From positions 51,216 to 115,215 of the forward strand of contig NZ_SJXJ01000015.1 in the NCBI RefSeq assembly GCF_004337695.1: a stretch of 64,000 bases of DNA, in the 5' to 3' direction. A program made the translations under genes and the position numbers. Every line of letters begins with the position of its first letter. Positions within the stretch are counted from its first letter, which is position 1. Origin of the DNA: Tenacibaculum sp. M341 (GTDB lineage: Bacteria > Bacteroidota > Bacteroidia > Flavobacteriales > Flavobacteriaceae). The notes beneath the pieces are model-generated. The model was not told the origin of the DNA and did no database searches. It worked only from the letters and a program-made list of their open reading frames with translations. Shown one piece after another: positions 16,504 to 31,500 of this stretch.

Positions 16504-19500
16504 ATGAAAAACAAACTAAACAAAGCCAATATCCAGGACATAATAGCACTCAATAATACCCAAAAAGGAATATTAATTGAATGGATAAAAGGAGCCAAAG
16601 ATTTATATACAGTTCAAGTTTCATTTTCAATAACCGGAATTTTTAATGAATCATTATTTGAAAAAGCTGTAGAATTGGTACAGTTTAATAACGATGCGTT
16701 AAGATCCGTATTTAGGTGGGAAGGAATAAGTAGTCCGTTACAGATTATATTAAAAGAAACTAGTACTCCTTATAATTTTGTTGACTTTTCTTTATTGAAT
16801 AGTTCTGAGAGAGCTTCAAAATATAACGCACTTCTTAATGAAGATCGTACTATAGGATTTACTCTTTTAGAACTTCCTGTAAGGATCACATTAATAAAAA
16901 AAGAAATAGATAAGTATGTACTTACTATTACTCATCATCACGTTCTTTATGATGGATGGAGCACAGGAGTCTTGTTAAAAGAATTGTTTGAAACCTACAG
17001 ATATCTTAAAGAGGGGAAAACACCCCAGTTTGCTACAAAACCAGATTTAAAAAGAGTTTATAAGAATAATGAAAAAACGCATTCAGAAGAAGAGAAAAAA
17101 GCCTTTTGGAAATCATATTTACATGAGTATAGTACATGCGAATTATTCAAAACCGAAGAAGAACGAAAAACAACCAACAGAAACAAATATATAATAAGTG
17201 CTGACCTTTCGGCTATTGATAATTTTGCAAACAAAAATCAGGTAACTAAGGCGGCGGTAATTTATGCGGCGTATGGATTATTACTTCAAAAATATACAGG
17301 TAATCAGGACGTAATCTTTGGAAGGTCAAAGTCAAACCGATCACCTTCGTTAAGAGGTGTTGAGTATGTAATGGGAAACTTAATTAATATAGCTCCAACA
17401 CGTATTAAAAGTAATACAACAACCTCATTATTGGAGCTAATTAAAGAAACACATATAAGTCTTCTTGAAAATGACTCATTATTTGAGGGAACTGCCTATT
17501 CCGAAGTAAAGGAAATAATGGAAATTAAGTCTTATGAAAAACTATTTGATTCAGTAATTGCCATTGAAAATTATCCTATAGACTATGACGTTTTAAAAGG
17601 AAATGATTTCTCATTGCAGTTAGAGGGAACCTATGAGAATAACAGTATTCCTTTGACAATGACCGTTTTTTTCGATGAAAAACTGGAAATTGAATTCGAC
17701 TATGATGAGCATTATGCCAGTGAAGTCTACATTAAAACAGTAGCAGAACATTATGCTAAGATTCTAAATGTAATTACTACAGATGCTTCAAAATTAATAG
17801 GAGAATTTTCTTTAGTATCTAAAGAAAATTATCAACAACTAATTACCAATTTTAATGCTACAGCAACTGATTTATCAGATACAGCAACCGTTATTTCTCT
17901 TTTTGAAAAGCAGCGAAAGGAAACTCCCAATGCTGTTGCCATTAGGGAAGGTGATAGTGTCATAACTTACGAGGAATTAGGAATAACATCTGATCAGATA
18001 GCTAATTATCTTTCTCATAAGAAAAAAGTAAAAAAGGGTGCCATTGTAGGAGTACTGTTAGAAAGAGAAGAGCTTTTGGTGGCTACAATGTTAGGGATCA
18101 TGAAATTAGGTGCAAGTTATTTACCTATCGACCCAAAATACCCGGCTGAACGTATTAATACCATCATTGAAAGTGCTAAGGTAAGTACAGTTGTTACCAG
18201 AGGTTCCTACATTCATAATGAAATAGAACTAACCGAAACTATTTTCGATTTTGACAAAGAATATGAAGCCATTCTTTTAGAAGAAAAAGATAATGTAATT
18301 AGTGCCAACCAATCAGAAATAGCCTATGTAATTTATACTTCAGGATCTACTGGAATACCTAAAGGAGTAGCCGTTGGTCATCGTTCATTTCTTAATTATA
18401 TTATTTGGGCTTCAAAATATTACTTAAATGATATTAAAGGGAACTTCCCTTTATATACGTCAATATCTTTTGACTTAACCATTACTTCCATTTTTGTACC
18501 ACTTATAACTGGAGGAGAAGTAGTGATGTATAAAGAAACGGAGGATAGTTTATTAATTGAACAAGTATTACTAGACGATAAGGTTGACATTGTAAAACTA
18601 ACGCCATCGCATCTACGAATTATAAATATTAGCGAGCGTCTAACGAAAAAATTTATACACAGTAAATTAAAAAAGTTTATTGTAGGAGGCGAAACCTTAG
18701 ATTATACTTTGGCAAAATCCATTTATGAAAAATATGGAGGTACCGTCGAAATATACAACGAATACGGTCCCACTGAGGCAACTGTTGGATGTATGATTCA
18801 TAAGTTCTCTGTAGAAGAAGAGAATTCACTATCAGTTGCTATTGGAAGACCGATAGCAAATACTCAAATATATATTCTCGATGAGCGTTTACAACCGGTA
18901 CCTGAAGGGGTGAATGGAGAACTATATATTTCAGGAGAAGGTCTAGCTTTAAAATACTTGAATAGAGAAGACCTTACGAATGAACGCTTTACTTCTAATC
19001 CTTTTAGAGTAGGGGAACTAATGTACCGCACAGGAGATTTGGCATGCTGGAATTCCAACCAAACCATAGATTTTTTAGGTCGTATTGACGATCAAATTAA
19101 ACTAAGAGGATATAGAGTAGAACTAGGAGAAATTGAAAATCAGCTTGTAAAATTTGAAGGTATACAGGATGTTGTAGTAGTAGATGTTTTACATGAAGAA
19201 GAAAAACACATCGCAGCATATTATGTAGGTAAAGAAAAACTTCAGCAAAAATTACTTCGTCAGTTTCTTAATGAGAAACTTCCTTCATATATGATTCCAA
19301 CCTTCTACATGAGGATTGAAGCAATTCCGTTAACACATAATGGTAAACTAGATAAAAGAGGTTTGCCAGTACCTGAGTTAGAAACTCATATGGAAAAAAC
19401 CAATGAGAAATTAACTACGGCTGAGAAAAAGATCATTACCATTTGGTCATCTGTACTTAAAATAGAAGAAGATAAAATCGGATTAAAATCAAATTTCTTC

Positions 19501-22500
19501 GAATTGGGAGGTCATTCATTGAATGCAATAAAATTTGCCAATATTATCTTTAAAGAGTTCGATATTAAAATTACCATTAAGGAAATTTTTGACAATCCTA
19601 TTGTTAAAGAATTAGCATCCTTAATTCCTAATACAGAGACTACTGTATTTACTTCCATTCCTAAAATAACAGAGCAACCATATTACCCAACTTCATCTGC
19701 ACAAACACGTCTCTATTTCCTATATACCATGGATAAAAACTCAACGGCTTATAACATGCCTTATGCCGTTAAGTTAAAAGGGAAGGTAGATAAAGAACGA
19801 TTTTCAAATACTTTTAAAGCGTTAATCAAACGACATGAGACGCTAAGAACCCGATTTGATCTTATTAATGGCAATGTGGTTCAGATCATTGTTGATGAAA
19901 CAAATTTTGAACTGGAATCATTATCTGTAACCGATAATCTGGAGGAGGAATGTAATGCTTTTATAAAGCCCTTCAACTTGAATGAAGGATCATTATTGCG
20001 CGCTGGATTGTTTGAGATAACAGAAGATGAGTTCGTATTTATGGTGGATATGCATCATATTGTTAATGATGGATTATCCCATGCTATATTTATCAAAGAA
20101 TTTATTGCATTATATCAAGAAGAAGAGCTTCCTGATTTACAATTACAATATAAAGATTATGCTGTTTGGCAGCAGCATGATGATTATAAAGTCATGGTAG
20201 CCGAAGATAAAATCTTCTGGTTAGAACAATTTGAAGAGAAAGTAGACTTCTTAAATCTACCCACTGACTTCTCTAGACCTTCAATAAAAACATATCAGGG
20301 AGGATATTATAAATTTACCATAGAAAAGAAAGAGACTGAGGTTTTAAAGTCGATTGCAGAAGGAGAGGAAGCCACCATGTTTATGGTTTTAATGGCAGCA
20401 TTTAACATTCTACTTAATAAACTGAGCAATCAGAAAGATATTGTTATTGGAACGCCTTCGGCTGGAAGACCTCATGCCGAACTAGAAAATATTATTGGAA
20501 TCTTCCTGAACATGCTATCTGTACGTTCTAAAATTAAAGAAGAAAGCTCGTTTAAAGAGTTTCTAAGCTCCTTAAAAACAACTTTATTAGCTTGTTTTGA
20601 ACATCAAAAGTTTCAATACGAACAATTAATTGAAGAATTGAATATAGAAAGAGACCCGAGTCATAATCCTTTATATGATGTGGCGTTTTTCTTTGAAAAT
20701 TTCGATTCAAAAGAACTTCAAATGCCGGGGTTAACTATAGAACCTTATATGTTTGATCACAACACATCGAAATTTGATATTGTTCTTACAGCGGCAGAGG
20801 TAAATGATAAAATTGAATTACAGTTTGACTATGATACAGCATTGTTTACACAAAAAACAATACAACGATTTGCAGACTATTTCAAAAATATAATTAGAGA
20901 TATTACAACAAACCCATCTATTGAGGTATGCAATATTGATATTTTAACAGATGACGAAAAAGAGCAATTAATACATCAATTTAACCGTACTGAAAAAGAA
21001 GTTCCTACAGCTACTATAGTTGAATTATTTGATGCTCAAGTAAAAAGAACTCCTGATAAAACGGCTGTTGTTTTTGAAAGAAATACATTTACCTATAAGG
21101 AAATAGATGCATTATCTAATGGCTTTGCAAATTACCTTCAGCAAAACTATCAGGTTAATAAAGAGGATATTGTTGGTTTAATGGTGAACAGATCAGAATT
21201 AACGATTGTTAGTATTCTGGGAATTTTAAAAGCAGGTGGAGCCTATTTACCTATTGATCCGTCGTATCCTAAAGAAAGACAAGAGTATGTGCTAAAAGAT
21301 AGCAAAGCAAAATTGCTGATTACTGATCAAAATTTAGGAAATGATTTTGATTATGGCGGAATCTCAATACCGCTTTTTAAAGGTGAACACTGGAAGTCGA
21401 GTGAAGCATTGGTAAAACCGAATACCAATACGGTTGATGATCTGTGTTACATGATCTACACTTCAGGGTCAACGGGAAATCCTAAGGGAGTGATGATTTC
21501 ACATCAAAACCTTGTAAATTTCTTTGTTGGGATGGACGAAAAACTTCCGATTTCTGAAGCAGATAAAATGCTGGCTATGACAAGTATGTCTTTTGATATT
21601 TCAATTCTTGAACTATTATGGACTTTATGTAAAGGAGTAGAAATTACCATTCATTCATCAGATGCGACACATAGTGAATTAAATCGATATGTGGCGGAGC
21701 AAAACCAAACCATGGATTTTGGACTCTTTTTCTTTGCTAGTTATAACCATGGTGTAGAAACTGGGAAATACGATTTGTTTTTAGAAACAGTTAACTATGC
21801 CGATACTAATGGATTTAATGCTATTTGGACACCAGAAAGACATTTTCATGAGTTTGGAGGCTTGTTTCCAAATCCATCGGTAATTAGTGCTACACTATCA
21901 ACAATTACCAAAAATGTTGAATTACGAAGTGGTAGTGTGGTCGTTCCATTGCATGCTCCCGAAAATATCGTGGAGGAATGGGATGTGGTAGATCAGATTT
22001 CAGGAGGAAGAATTGGACTTTCATTCGCTCCGGGATGGAATCATGATGACTTTTCTCTTTCAAATTACGATTATAAAGATAGACATACCGTATTTTATGA
22101 AAATATTGCCACTATTAAAGAATTATGGAGAGAACGTAAAACAGCGCAAAATAAAGAGAATAAAGAACTTTCAGTTTGGATAACAACAGCAGGGAATGAG
22201 GAATCATTTCGATCTGCTGGGCGTATCGGTGCTAATTTGTTAACACATCTTTTAGGGCAGGAAATAAAAGACTTAACCCGAAAAATAAAAATATATAGAG
22301 AGGCCAGAAAAGAAGCTGGACATGATGGAGAAGGTAAAGTGGCTCTGATGCTTCATACCTATATAGGTAGAACTATGGAAGAGGTGGAAGTTGTAGTAGA
22401 AGAACCATTTAAGGAATATCTTAGGACTGCCATAGGAGTTAGTAAAATACTCTATGAAGAAGTAGGATATATAGAAGGAGAATTAACCAAAGAATTTCAG

Positions 22501-25500
22501 GATAAAGTTTTACAGAATGCGGTTAAACGCTATTATAAAACAAGTTCTTTAATAGGAACAAAAACTACTGCCATTAATATGATTCAGAAGTTATTGGCAG
22601 CTGGTGTAAATGAAATAGGGTGTTTAATAGATTTTGGAGTTGAGCAAGAGAAAATAGTTGAAGGGCTTAGTTATTTAAAAGAGCTTAAAGACGTATTTTC
22701 TGGTAATAACAATTATGTTCAAAACCCTATATCAGCCTTTCAGGCAACACCTTCATACTTAAAATTATTGACAAGTGATCAGGAGTCAGAAAAATTCTTA
22801 CAATCGCTAAAAACCATTTTAGTTGGTGGAGAAGCGGTTCCTGCAGCACTAATTCAGAGTTTAAGAGAAAAAACTGAGGCAGAACTTTTCAATATGTACG
22901 GGCCAACCGAAACAACTATTTGGTCAAGTGTAAAGCATTTTGAAAAAAACACAAAGAAAGTTACGGTAGGAACTCCTATTGCTAACACGCAATTATATAT
23001 ACTTAATGATAACTTAAAACTAGTACCTAAAGGAGTTATAGGTAATCTTTATATAGGTGGAAAAGGAGTGGCAAAAGGATACTGGAACCGTAAAGAATTA
23101 ACCAAAGAGCGATTTATTGAAAATCCTTTTATTCCACAGCAGAAAATTTATTTTACAGGAGATTTAGCTAAGTGGTTATCTAATGGAGAATTGGAATTAT
23201 TAGGAAGAGTAGATGATCAGGTAAAAATCAGAGGATTTAGAATTGAGCTGGGAGAAATAGAAAGCCTGCTAAACGAAAATGAAAATATAAAGGAAACCGT
23301 AGTTGTAGCAAAAGAAAAAAATGGAGAAAAACATTTGGTAGCCTATTGCGTACTTGAACAAAATGTGGAGACAGCGATACTAAGAAGTTACCTTTCTGAG
23401 AGACTCCCAAGTTTTATGATTCCGACATTCTTTGTGATTTTAGAAAGAATGCCATTAACACCTAATGGTAAAATTGATAAAAAGAAACTACCTGAACCAA
23501 AAGCAGAGGTTAGTAAAAGCTATATCGCTCCCACAACTGAGGAAGAAAAAATACTAATTAGTGTTTGGTCAGAAGTTCTTGGGATAAGCTCAATTGGAGT
23601 ATTAGATAATTTCTTTTCGGTTGGAGGTGACTCAATAAAGTCAATTCAAATAAGTTCTCGCTTACGTAATTTAGGATACGAGGTTTCTGTAAAGGATATT
23701 TTTACCAGTCAAACTATTAAAGAATTAAGCCTTAAATTAAAGAAAACTGAAATACAGTCTGAACAAGCAGCTATTATTGGAGAGCAAGTACTTTCTCCAA
23801 TTCAACGATGGCTCTTTGATAATTCTACTATCGACAGTCATCATTATAATCAGGCAGCATTATTGAATTTTCATGCACCAATTTCAGCAGGAGAAATCAA
23901 TAAAATTTTCACAAAGTTACAAGAGCATCACGATGCTTTACGAATAATTTTCACTCAGAAAGGAGAACGTGTAAAAATGATTAATCAAGGACTGAATGTA
24001 CCACTAAATATTCAAGAGTTTGATCTCACTAAAGAGGAAAATCAGGAAGTCGCTTTAGCTACGATCGCAGAAAAAAAACAAACGGAAATAGATCTTGAAA
24101 ATGGATCTTTGATGAAGCTAGCTTTTTTCAATAGTACTGAGGGAAGCAAGTTACTTATTATTATTCACCATTTAGTGGTTGATGGCATTTCATGGAGAAT
24201 TTTATTTGAAGATATAGAAAGTCTGTTACAACAAGTAAGAGAAGAGCAGACATTAACCTTACCTCTAAAAACAGATGCATTTATAACATGGCCAAATGTT
24301 ATTAAGGAATACATGCAGGACGCTAACTTTGTAAAAGCAGCAACTTATTGGGAAGAAAAAGTAAACCAAGAATATGATATAATTCCTAAAGATTTCCCTG
24401 AAGGTAAGCATCAGGTTGGCGATCAAAAAACGGCAAAATTCAAATTAACAAAGACACAAACAGAGAAGTTATTAACTTCTGTACATAAACCTTTTAACAC
24501 CAAAATTAATGACATCCTTCTAACGGCATTAACGATGGGAGTGAAGCATACTTATGATATTACGAATCTTAAAATAGATTTGGAAGGTCATGGTAGAGAG
24601 GAAATTCTTCCTAATGTGAATATCAATAGAACTGTAGGTTGGTTTACCAGTATTTATCCGTTGTATTTAAAATATGAAAATCCAAATCTTTCGGAAAACA
24701 TTATTGCTACAAAAGAAAGTTTCCGAAATATTCCTAATAAAGGTTTCGATTATTTACCAGCCAGGTATTTTAAATTAGAAAATAATAAAGGATTTAACGA
24801 TCATTCAGCGCAAATCTTTTTTAATTATTTAGGACAATTTGATGAAGATGTAAAGGACAAGTCATTTGACGTTGTTATTGAGGGAATTGGAAATGTTATT
24901 TCTCCTGAAGAAATACTATATCATGATTGGGAGATTGTAGGATTAGTAGCTGATGGTTGTTTGGAAATGAAACTAACCTATAGCCCGAAGCAATACAAAG
25001 AAGAAACTATTGAAGGGTTTTTACAAGCATATAAAAATTCATTATCAAAAATTATTACTTTCTGTAGTACAGCCAATACGGTTGAATTAACACCATCTGA
25101 TTTTACATTTAAAGGTCTCTCGTTATCTGAATTAAAAGGATTAAAAAAGGAATATCCTACCATAAAAGATGTGTATAAGCTATCACCAATGCAGGAAGGA
25201 ATTCTGTTTCATACATTAAGAGATATCGATTCGGATAATTATTTTAATCAGATCTCTCATAAAATCACAGATGGTTTCAATGCTCAGATAATGGAACAAA
25301 GTATTCAGGAGCTTGTTCAACGATATGATATTTTGAGAACAGCATTTATTCATGATAAATATGAGGATACTTTACAGTTAGTGATGAATGAAAGAAAAGG
25401 TGATTTTAATTTTTATGATGTAAGAGAGGAATGTGCAAATACAAGCTACGAGGGAGTTGTTGAAAACTATGAGAAAAAAGATAGAAATAACAAATTTGAT

Positions 25501-28500
25501 GTAAGCAATGATACTTTACTAAGAGTCACCGCGCTGAGGTTAGAAGAGTCTTTATATCATATTATCTGGAGTTACCATCATATTTTATTAGATGGATGGA
25601 GTTTAGGATTGGTGCTAAAAGATTTTATTAATATCTACGAAAATAAACTTCGAGATATCCAGCAGGATGTGCCTAAAATAAAACCATTTAAAGATTACAT
25701 TCAATGGTTAGAATCAAAAGACCGTACAAAAGGAGTGGCATTCTGGAAACAATACTTAGCAGGGTATAATGAAATAGTTACGCTGCCGGGTAAAGAAAAA
25801 GAGCAAGCTGGTTTTGAACTAAACGCCAAGTATTTTACAACTACTAAGGGTGAAATGGAAACCATACGAAAAGTTTCTAGCTCACTTGGCGTTTCGGTTA
25901 ATACCATTATTCAGGGAATTTGGGGACTAATCCTAGCAAAATTTAACAATACCAACGACATGGTATTTGGGTCCATCGTATCTGGTCGTTCATTAGAATT
26001 GGACGGGATTGAGGATATGGTAGGTCTCTTTATGAATATTATTCCCGTTAGAGTAAATTATAATGCCAGTGATTCTATTGCTTCCTTATTTACTACTCTT
26101 CAGGAAAAAGCGTTAGAAAGCGAGCCGTATCATTACGAATCTATAGGTGAAATTCAGGCACAGAATAGTTTAGGAAGTAATTTATTCGATCATTTTATAG
26201 CTTTTGAAAACTATGCAATAGATGAAGGGCTTTTAGGAGCATCATCTTTAGATGGAAAAAAAGCATTTGATATTCATGATGTAAAGGCTTTTGAACAAAC
26301 AAATTACAATTTAGTGGTTGGAGTATTTCCAGGAGAAAATATTACCATAAAATTTGATTACAATAGTAATTATTTTGAAAGTTCCTTAATAGATAATCTA
26401 TGCTTTTATATTAAACAAATATTAATTTCTTTAGATAAAAATTTAGATAAAAGTATTGGAGAATTTAATTTCCTTCCAGAAGAAGAGAAGCATGCATTAG
26501 ATAGTTTTAATGAAAACACTGTTTCCTATCCAGAAGGGAAAAACATTACAGGTGTATTTACTGAGCAGGTTGAAAAAAGTGCAGATAAGATAGCTCTTGT
26601 TTATGAAGGTAAAGAGTTGAGCTATAAAGAACTTGATGAAAAATCCAATCAATTAGCTAATTATTTACTGGCAAATTATTCTATAGAAAAGGAAGATTTA
26701 TTAGCGATAAAACTCGACCGAAGTGAATGGATAGTGATCGCTATTTTAGCCGTGTTAAAAACTGGAGCAGCTTATGTTCCAATTGATCCTGGATATCCTG
26801 AAGATCGCATTCAATATTTAGAACAAGATTCACAATGTAGAGTTAGTATTACTGAAGCATTGCTGGATGCGTTCAAAAATACCAGACATACTTCAGAACC
26901 GGTTCAGGTTACACCAAGTCCAGACAATTTAGCATATGTAATATATACTTCAGGAAGTACTGGAAACCCTAAGGGGGTTATGGTCGAACATAAATCAATT
27001 CTTAACACTATTTATTTCCAGAAAGATATCTATGCAGGAAAACGAACATATCAATTTTTCTCATTCTCTTTTGATGCGTTTGTATGGGAAACCTTTGCCA
27101 CATTATTATTTGGCGGTACTTTACATATTTTAAGTGATGATTGTAGAAAAAATCCAGAACTCTTAGGAAACTATATTGAAGATAACGAGATACAGATCGT
27201 AAGCTTACCGGCTTCTTACCTCACCAAAATGGACTTAACAAAATTAACCAGAGCAGAGATATTGATGTCTGGAGGTGAGGCACCTAGTCATAAAATAGTA
27301 GCTGAACTCACTAAGTATGTTACCTATTATAACGCTTATGGACCTACTGAAGCCAGTGTAACTTCTTCTATTTATAGAGTAAAGAGTGAAAAGGATATTA
27401 AGAATCAGGTCATTCCTATAGGAAAACCAATACCAAATACGTCAATGTATGTTTTGGATGAATCGTGTAATCTTCAGCCTATTGGAGCTATTGGAGAGTT
27501 GTATTTGGGAGGTGCTGGAATAGCAAGAGGATATCTTAATCGACCAAACTTAACAGAAGAGCGATTTATTGAGAATCCATTCGTGCGCAAAGAAAGGATG
27601 TACAAAACTGGAGATCTTGCCAGATGGTTACCAGATGGTAATATTGAATTTATCGGAAGAAAAGATTCACAAATTAAACTGAGAGGTCATCGAATAGAAC
27701 TTGGAGAAATCGAAAATGCTTTTATCTCTATTCCTGAAATAGAACAAGTAGCTGTGGTTATTATTATAACGGAGCGAGATGCCTATTTAGTAGGGTACTT
27801 TACTTCGGAGGAGACCTTAAATGTTGGAGATATCAGAGAGCGTCTTAGACACAAATTACCAGAATATATGATTCCAAGTTATTTCAAACAGTTACCATTA
27901 ATGCCGTTAACTCCTAATGGAAAGATTGACAGAGAGACACTTTCAAACTTTTCGGAAAAAGACATTGTCAGAGGAGCATATGTTCCTGCCAGAAATGAGA
28001 TTGAGACTGTTTTAGTAAGTGTTTGGGAAAGTGTATTAGCTATTGAAAATATTGGAATTACCGATAACTTTTTTGAATTAGGAGGTCATAGTTTGAAGGT
28101 TACAAAACTTATTAACAAAATTAACAAGCAATTATCAAGTACTGTTTCTATAAAAGAAGTTTTTGAAAACCCCACTATAGAAAAACTCGCCCTGATAATC
28201 AATAAGGATAGTTACAGTCCGATTCCTGTGGCAAAAACTAAAGCATATTATCCTTTGAGCTCTACTCAAAAAAGACTTTGGGTACTTAGTCAGTTTGAAG
28301 ATGGTAGCAAAGCTTATAATATTCCAGCGGCTCTTGAATTAAAAGGAACATTAGACAAGGATAAGCTAGAGCAAGCATTTGCTTTACTTATTAAGCGTCA
28401 TGCAAGCCTAAGAACAAGCTTTGAGGATATCCAGGGAGAAATTGTCCAAAAAATAAATAATGCAGAAAGTGTTCATATTGTTATTGAAGAACTAAAGGTG

Positions 28501-31500
28501 ACTTTTAATGTTGTAGATCAGGAAATTAGACGCTATTTAGAAGAAGAGATTAATTTGTCTCATGCACCATTATTAAATATAAAAGTACTTAAGCCAACTA
28601 AGGATCATTATTTTCTGGTATTAAGTCTTCACCATACAATTGGTGACGGTTGGTCTATGGAAATTTTATCAAGAGAAATCATGTATCTCTATAATCAACT
28701 GGTTACAGATAAAACCATTCAGCTTCCCGATCTTTCAATTCAATATCACGACTATGTATTATGGGATATTGAAAACAAAAAGAAGGTCGAGTTCAACGAA
28801 GTAGAGCAGTATTGGACTACTAAATTTTCAGGAGAGCTGCCCGTTCTTGAATTACCAGTTGAAAGCACAAGACCTTTAATTAAAACCTATCGAGGAAGCA
28901 CGTTAAGTTATACATTTAGTGAGAAACTACATAAAAATATAAACTTGTTTAATGAACGTCATAAAGCAACTTTATTTATGACATTGTTAGCAGGAATTAA
29001 TGGGGTATTTTACAGGTATACAAATCATTCAGATATCATTCTGGGAACTTCAATTGCAGGAAGAACCCATGCTGATTTAGAAGATCAAATAGGGTTGTTT
29101 TTAAATACATTAGCCATCAGAACAACTTTTAAAAACGAAAGTAATTTTGAAGATTTGTTAACCATACAAAAAACAACCTTACTGGAAGCTTATGAAAATC
29201 AGGATTACCCATTTGATGATTTAGTTGAGAAACTAAAATTAAACAGAGATACGTCAAGATCAGCTTTATTTGATGTAATGGTAGTCTTACAAAATCAACA
29301 GAAGATTGATATTGAGCTAGAAAAACTTTCGGTAAAACCTTACGAAAAGCACCTTAGGAATGTAAGTCAGTTTGATATTACGTTTTCATTTAAGGAAGAA
29401 AACAATCAGTTACAAGTATTGTTAGAGTATAACACTGATATCTATGAAGAAGCATTTATAAAACGTATGTTGATCCACCTAGAAACATTTTTGATAAATG
29501 CAATACAAGATCCTCAAAAACAATTAAATGAAATCGATTATTTATCAGTTGAAGAACAAACAAATCTTTTAAATAATTTCAATACTACAAATCTTACAAC
29601 TGATATAAATGAGACTGTACTTGATCTTATTCGTAAACAAGTTGTACTTTCACCTGATGCTGAGGCATTAATTTTTAATAACCAATCAATAACCTATAAG
29701 GAATTAGATGAGTTATCCAATTCTTTAGCAAATTATTGTAAAGAGAACTATGATATTCCTACAGGAACATTGATAGGAATTCAAATGGAGAGAAGTGATA
29801 AGTTGGTTATTAGCTTGTTGGCTGTCTTAAAAATGGGATGTGCTTATGTTCCTATAGATACAAAGTATCCATCAAAGAGAAAGCAAAATATTATAAATAA
29901 TAGTGGAATCAATTATATATTCTCTGCTGAATCTGTTGAAGAAATAGGGCAAGAACTTACCGCAATTGATGTTGAACAAAACTGGGATCAAATTAGTACG
30001 TACTCAACAGCATTTAGTCAGAATGTTCTGTTAGATGATATCGTTTATATTATTTACACTTCTGGATCGACAGGGGTACCAAAGGGAGTGACCATTCAAC
30101 ATAAAGCTCTTTCTAATTATGTTAGTTCATTTGAAGACAATATGGGAAATTTCCCATTATATACTACTATTTCGTTTGATTTAACCATAACATCAATATT
30201 TGTTCCTTTAGTACAGGGAAATACCATGGTTATCTATCCTGAGTTTGAAGCGAGTAATTTAATTGAAGAAATTATCATTGATAATAAAGTAGATAGTATT
30301 AAGCTAACACCATCACATTTACGTGTACTCGTAGCAAATAATAAGTTAACACCTTACTTTGAAAAAAGTAAACTAACAACCATGATTGTTGGTGGAGAAA
30401 CTCTTGAATATGCACTAGCGAAAGAAGTATATGATAAGTTTGCTGGAACTGTAGAGATCTATAATGAATACGGTCCTACAGAAGCTACAGTAGGATGTAC
30501 TAGTCATCAATTTTCACCGGAAGAAAGAACGGTATCAGTATCTATAGGAAAACCTTTAGTAAATACCAAAATTTACATCTTAAACGAAGCTCTTCAACCA
30601 ATGCCATTTGGAGCTGTTGGAGAATTATATATATCTGGTGTTGGATTAGCAAAAGAGTATTATAACCAAGAAGAATTAACCAACGAAAAATTTATTCCAA
30701 ATCCATTTGAAAAAGGTAAGAAGATGTACCGTTCGGGTGATTTAGCTTGTTGGACAAAAAAAGGAACGTTGAAGTTTGTTGGTCGTATTGACGACCAGGT
30801 TAAGCTAAGAGGATATCGTATTGAATTGGGAGATATTGAAAACAATTTGATGGAACTTCCTGAAATTAAAGATGCAGTAGTTACCATTAAAACTATTGGA
30901 ACAACCGAACATTTGGTTGGATATTATCTAGCTAATGAGGCTGTTGAAACTTCGCATTTCAGAGAGTTTTTATCAACTAGGTTGTTGAGTTATATGATTC
31001 CTCAATATTACCACAAACTTGAGGAAATCCCGTTAACAGCCAACGGAAAACTTGACCAAAAAGCCTTGCCAACTCCTGATGCTACTTTACATACAGGTTT
31101 AGCGTTACCAGAAACTTTTGAGGAGGAGATACTAGCGAAAGTTTGGTGTGAAGTGCTGGGAACATCAGTAGTAGGAATCCATGATAACTTTTACGCTGTT
31201 GGAGGAGATTCTATAAAATCGATTCAAATAAGTTCAAGACTTAGAAACTTAGGTTATGATATTCCTGTTCGTACATTAATGTCGATTTTCTCTATTAAAG
31301 AACAGGCAAAGTCATTACAAGCTATTGAAGTGTTTTCAGACCAATCAGAAGTATTAGGAAGCGCACCCTTAACAGGAATTCAACAATGGTTCTTTGAAGG
31401 AAATCAAGCGGTAAAAGAGCATTACAATCAATCTGTAATGCTAAAATTTAATGAACAACTAAGTGCGGAAGCACTTCGTTTAATCTTCTCAAAAATCATA

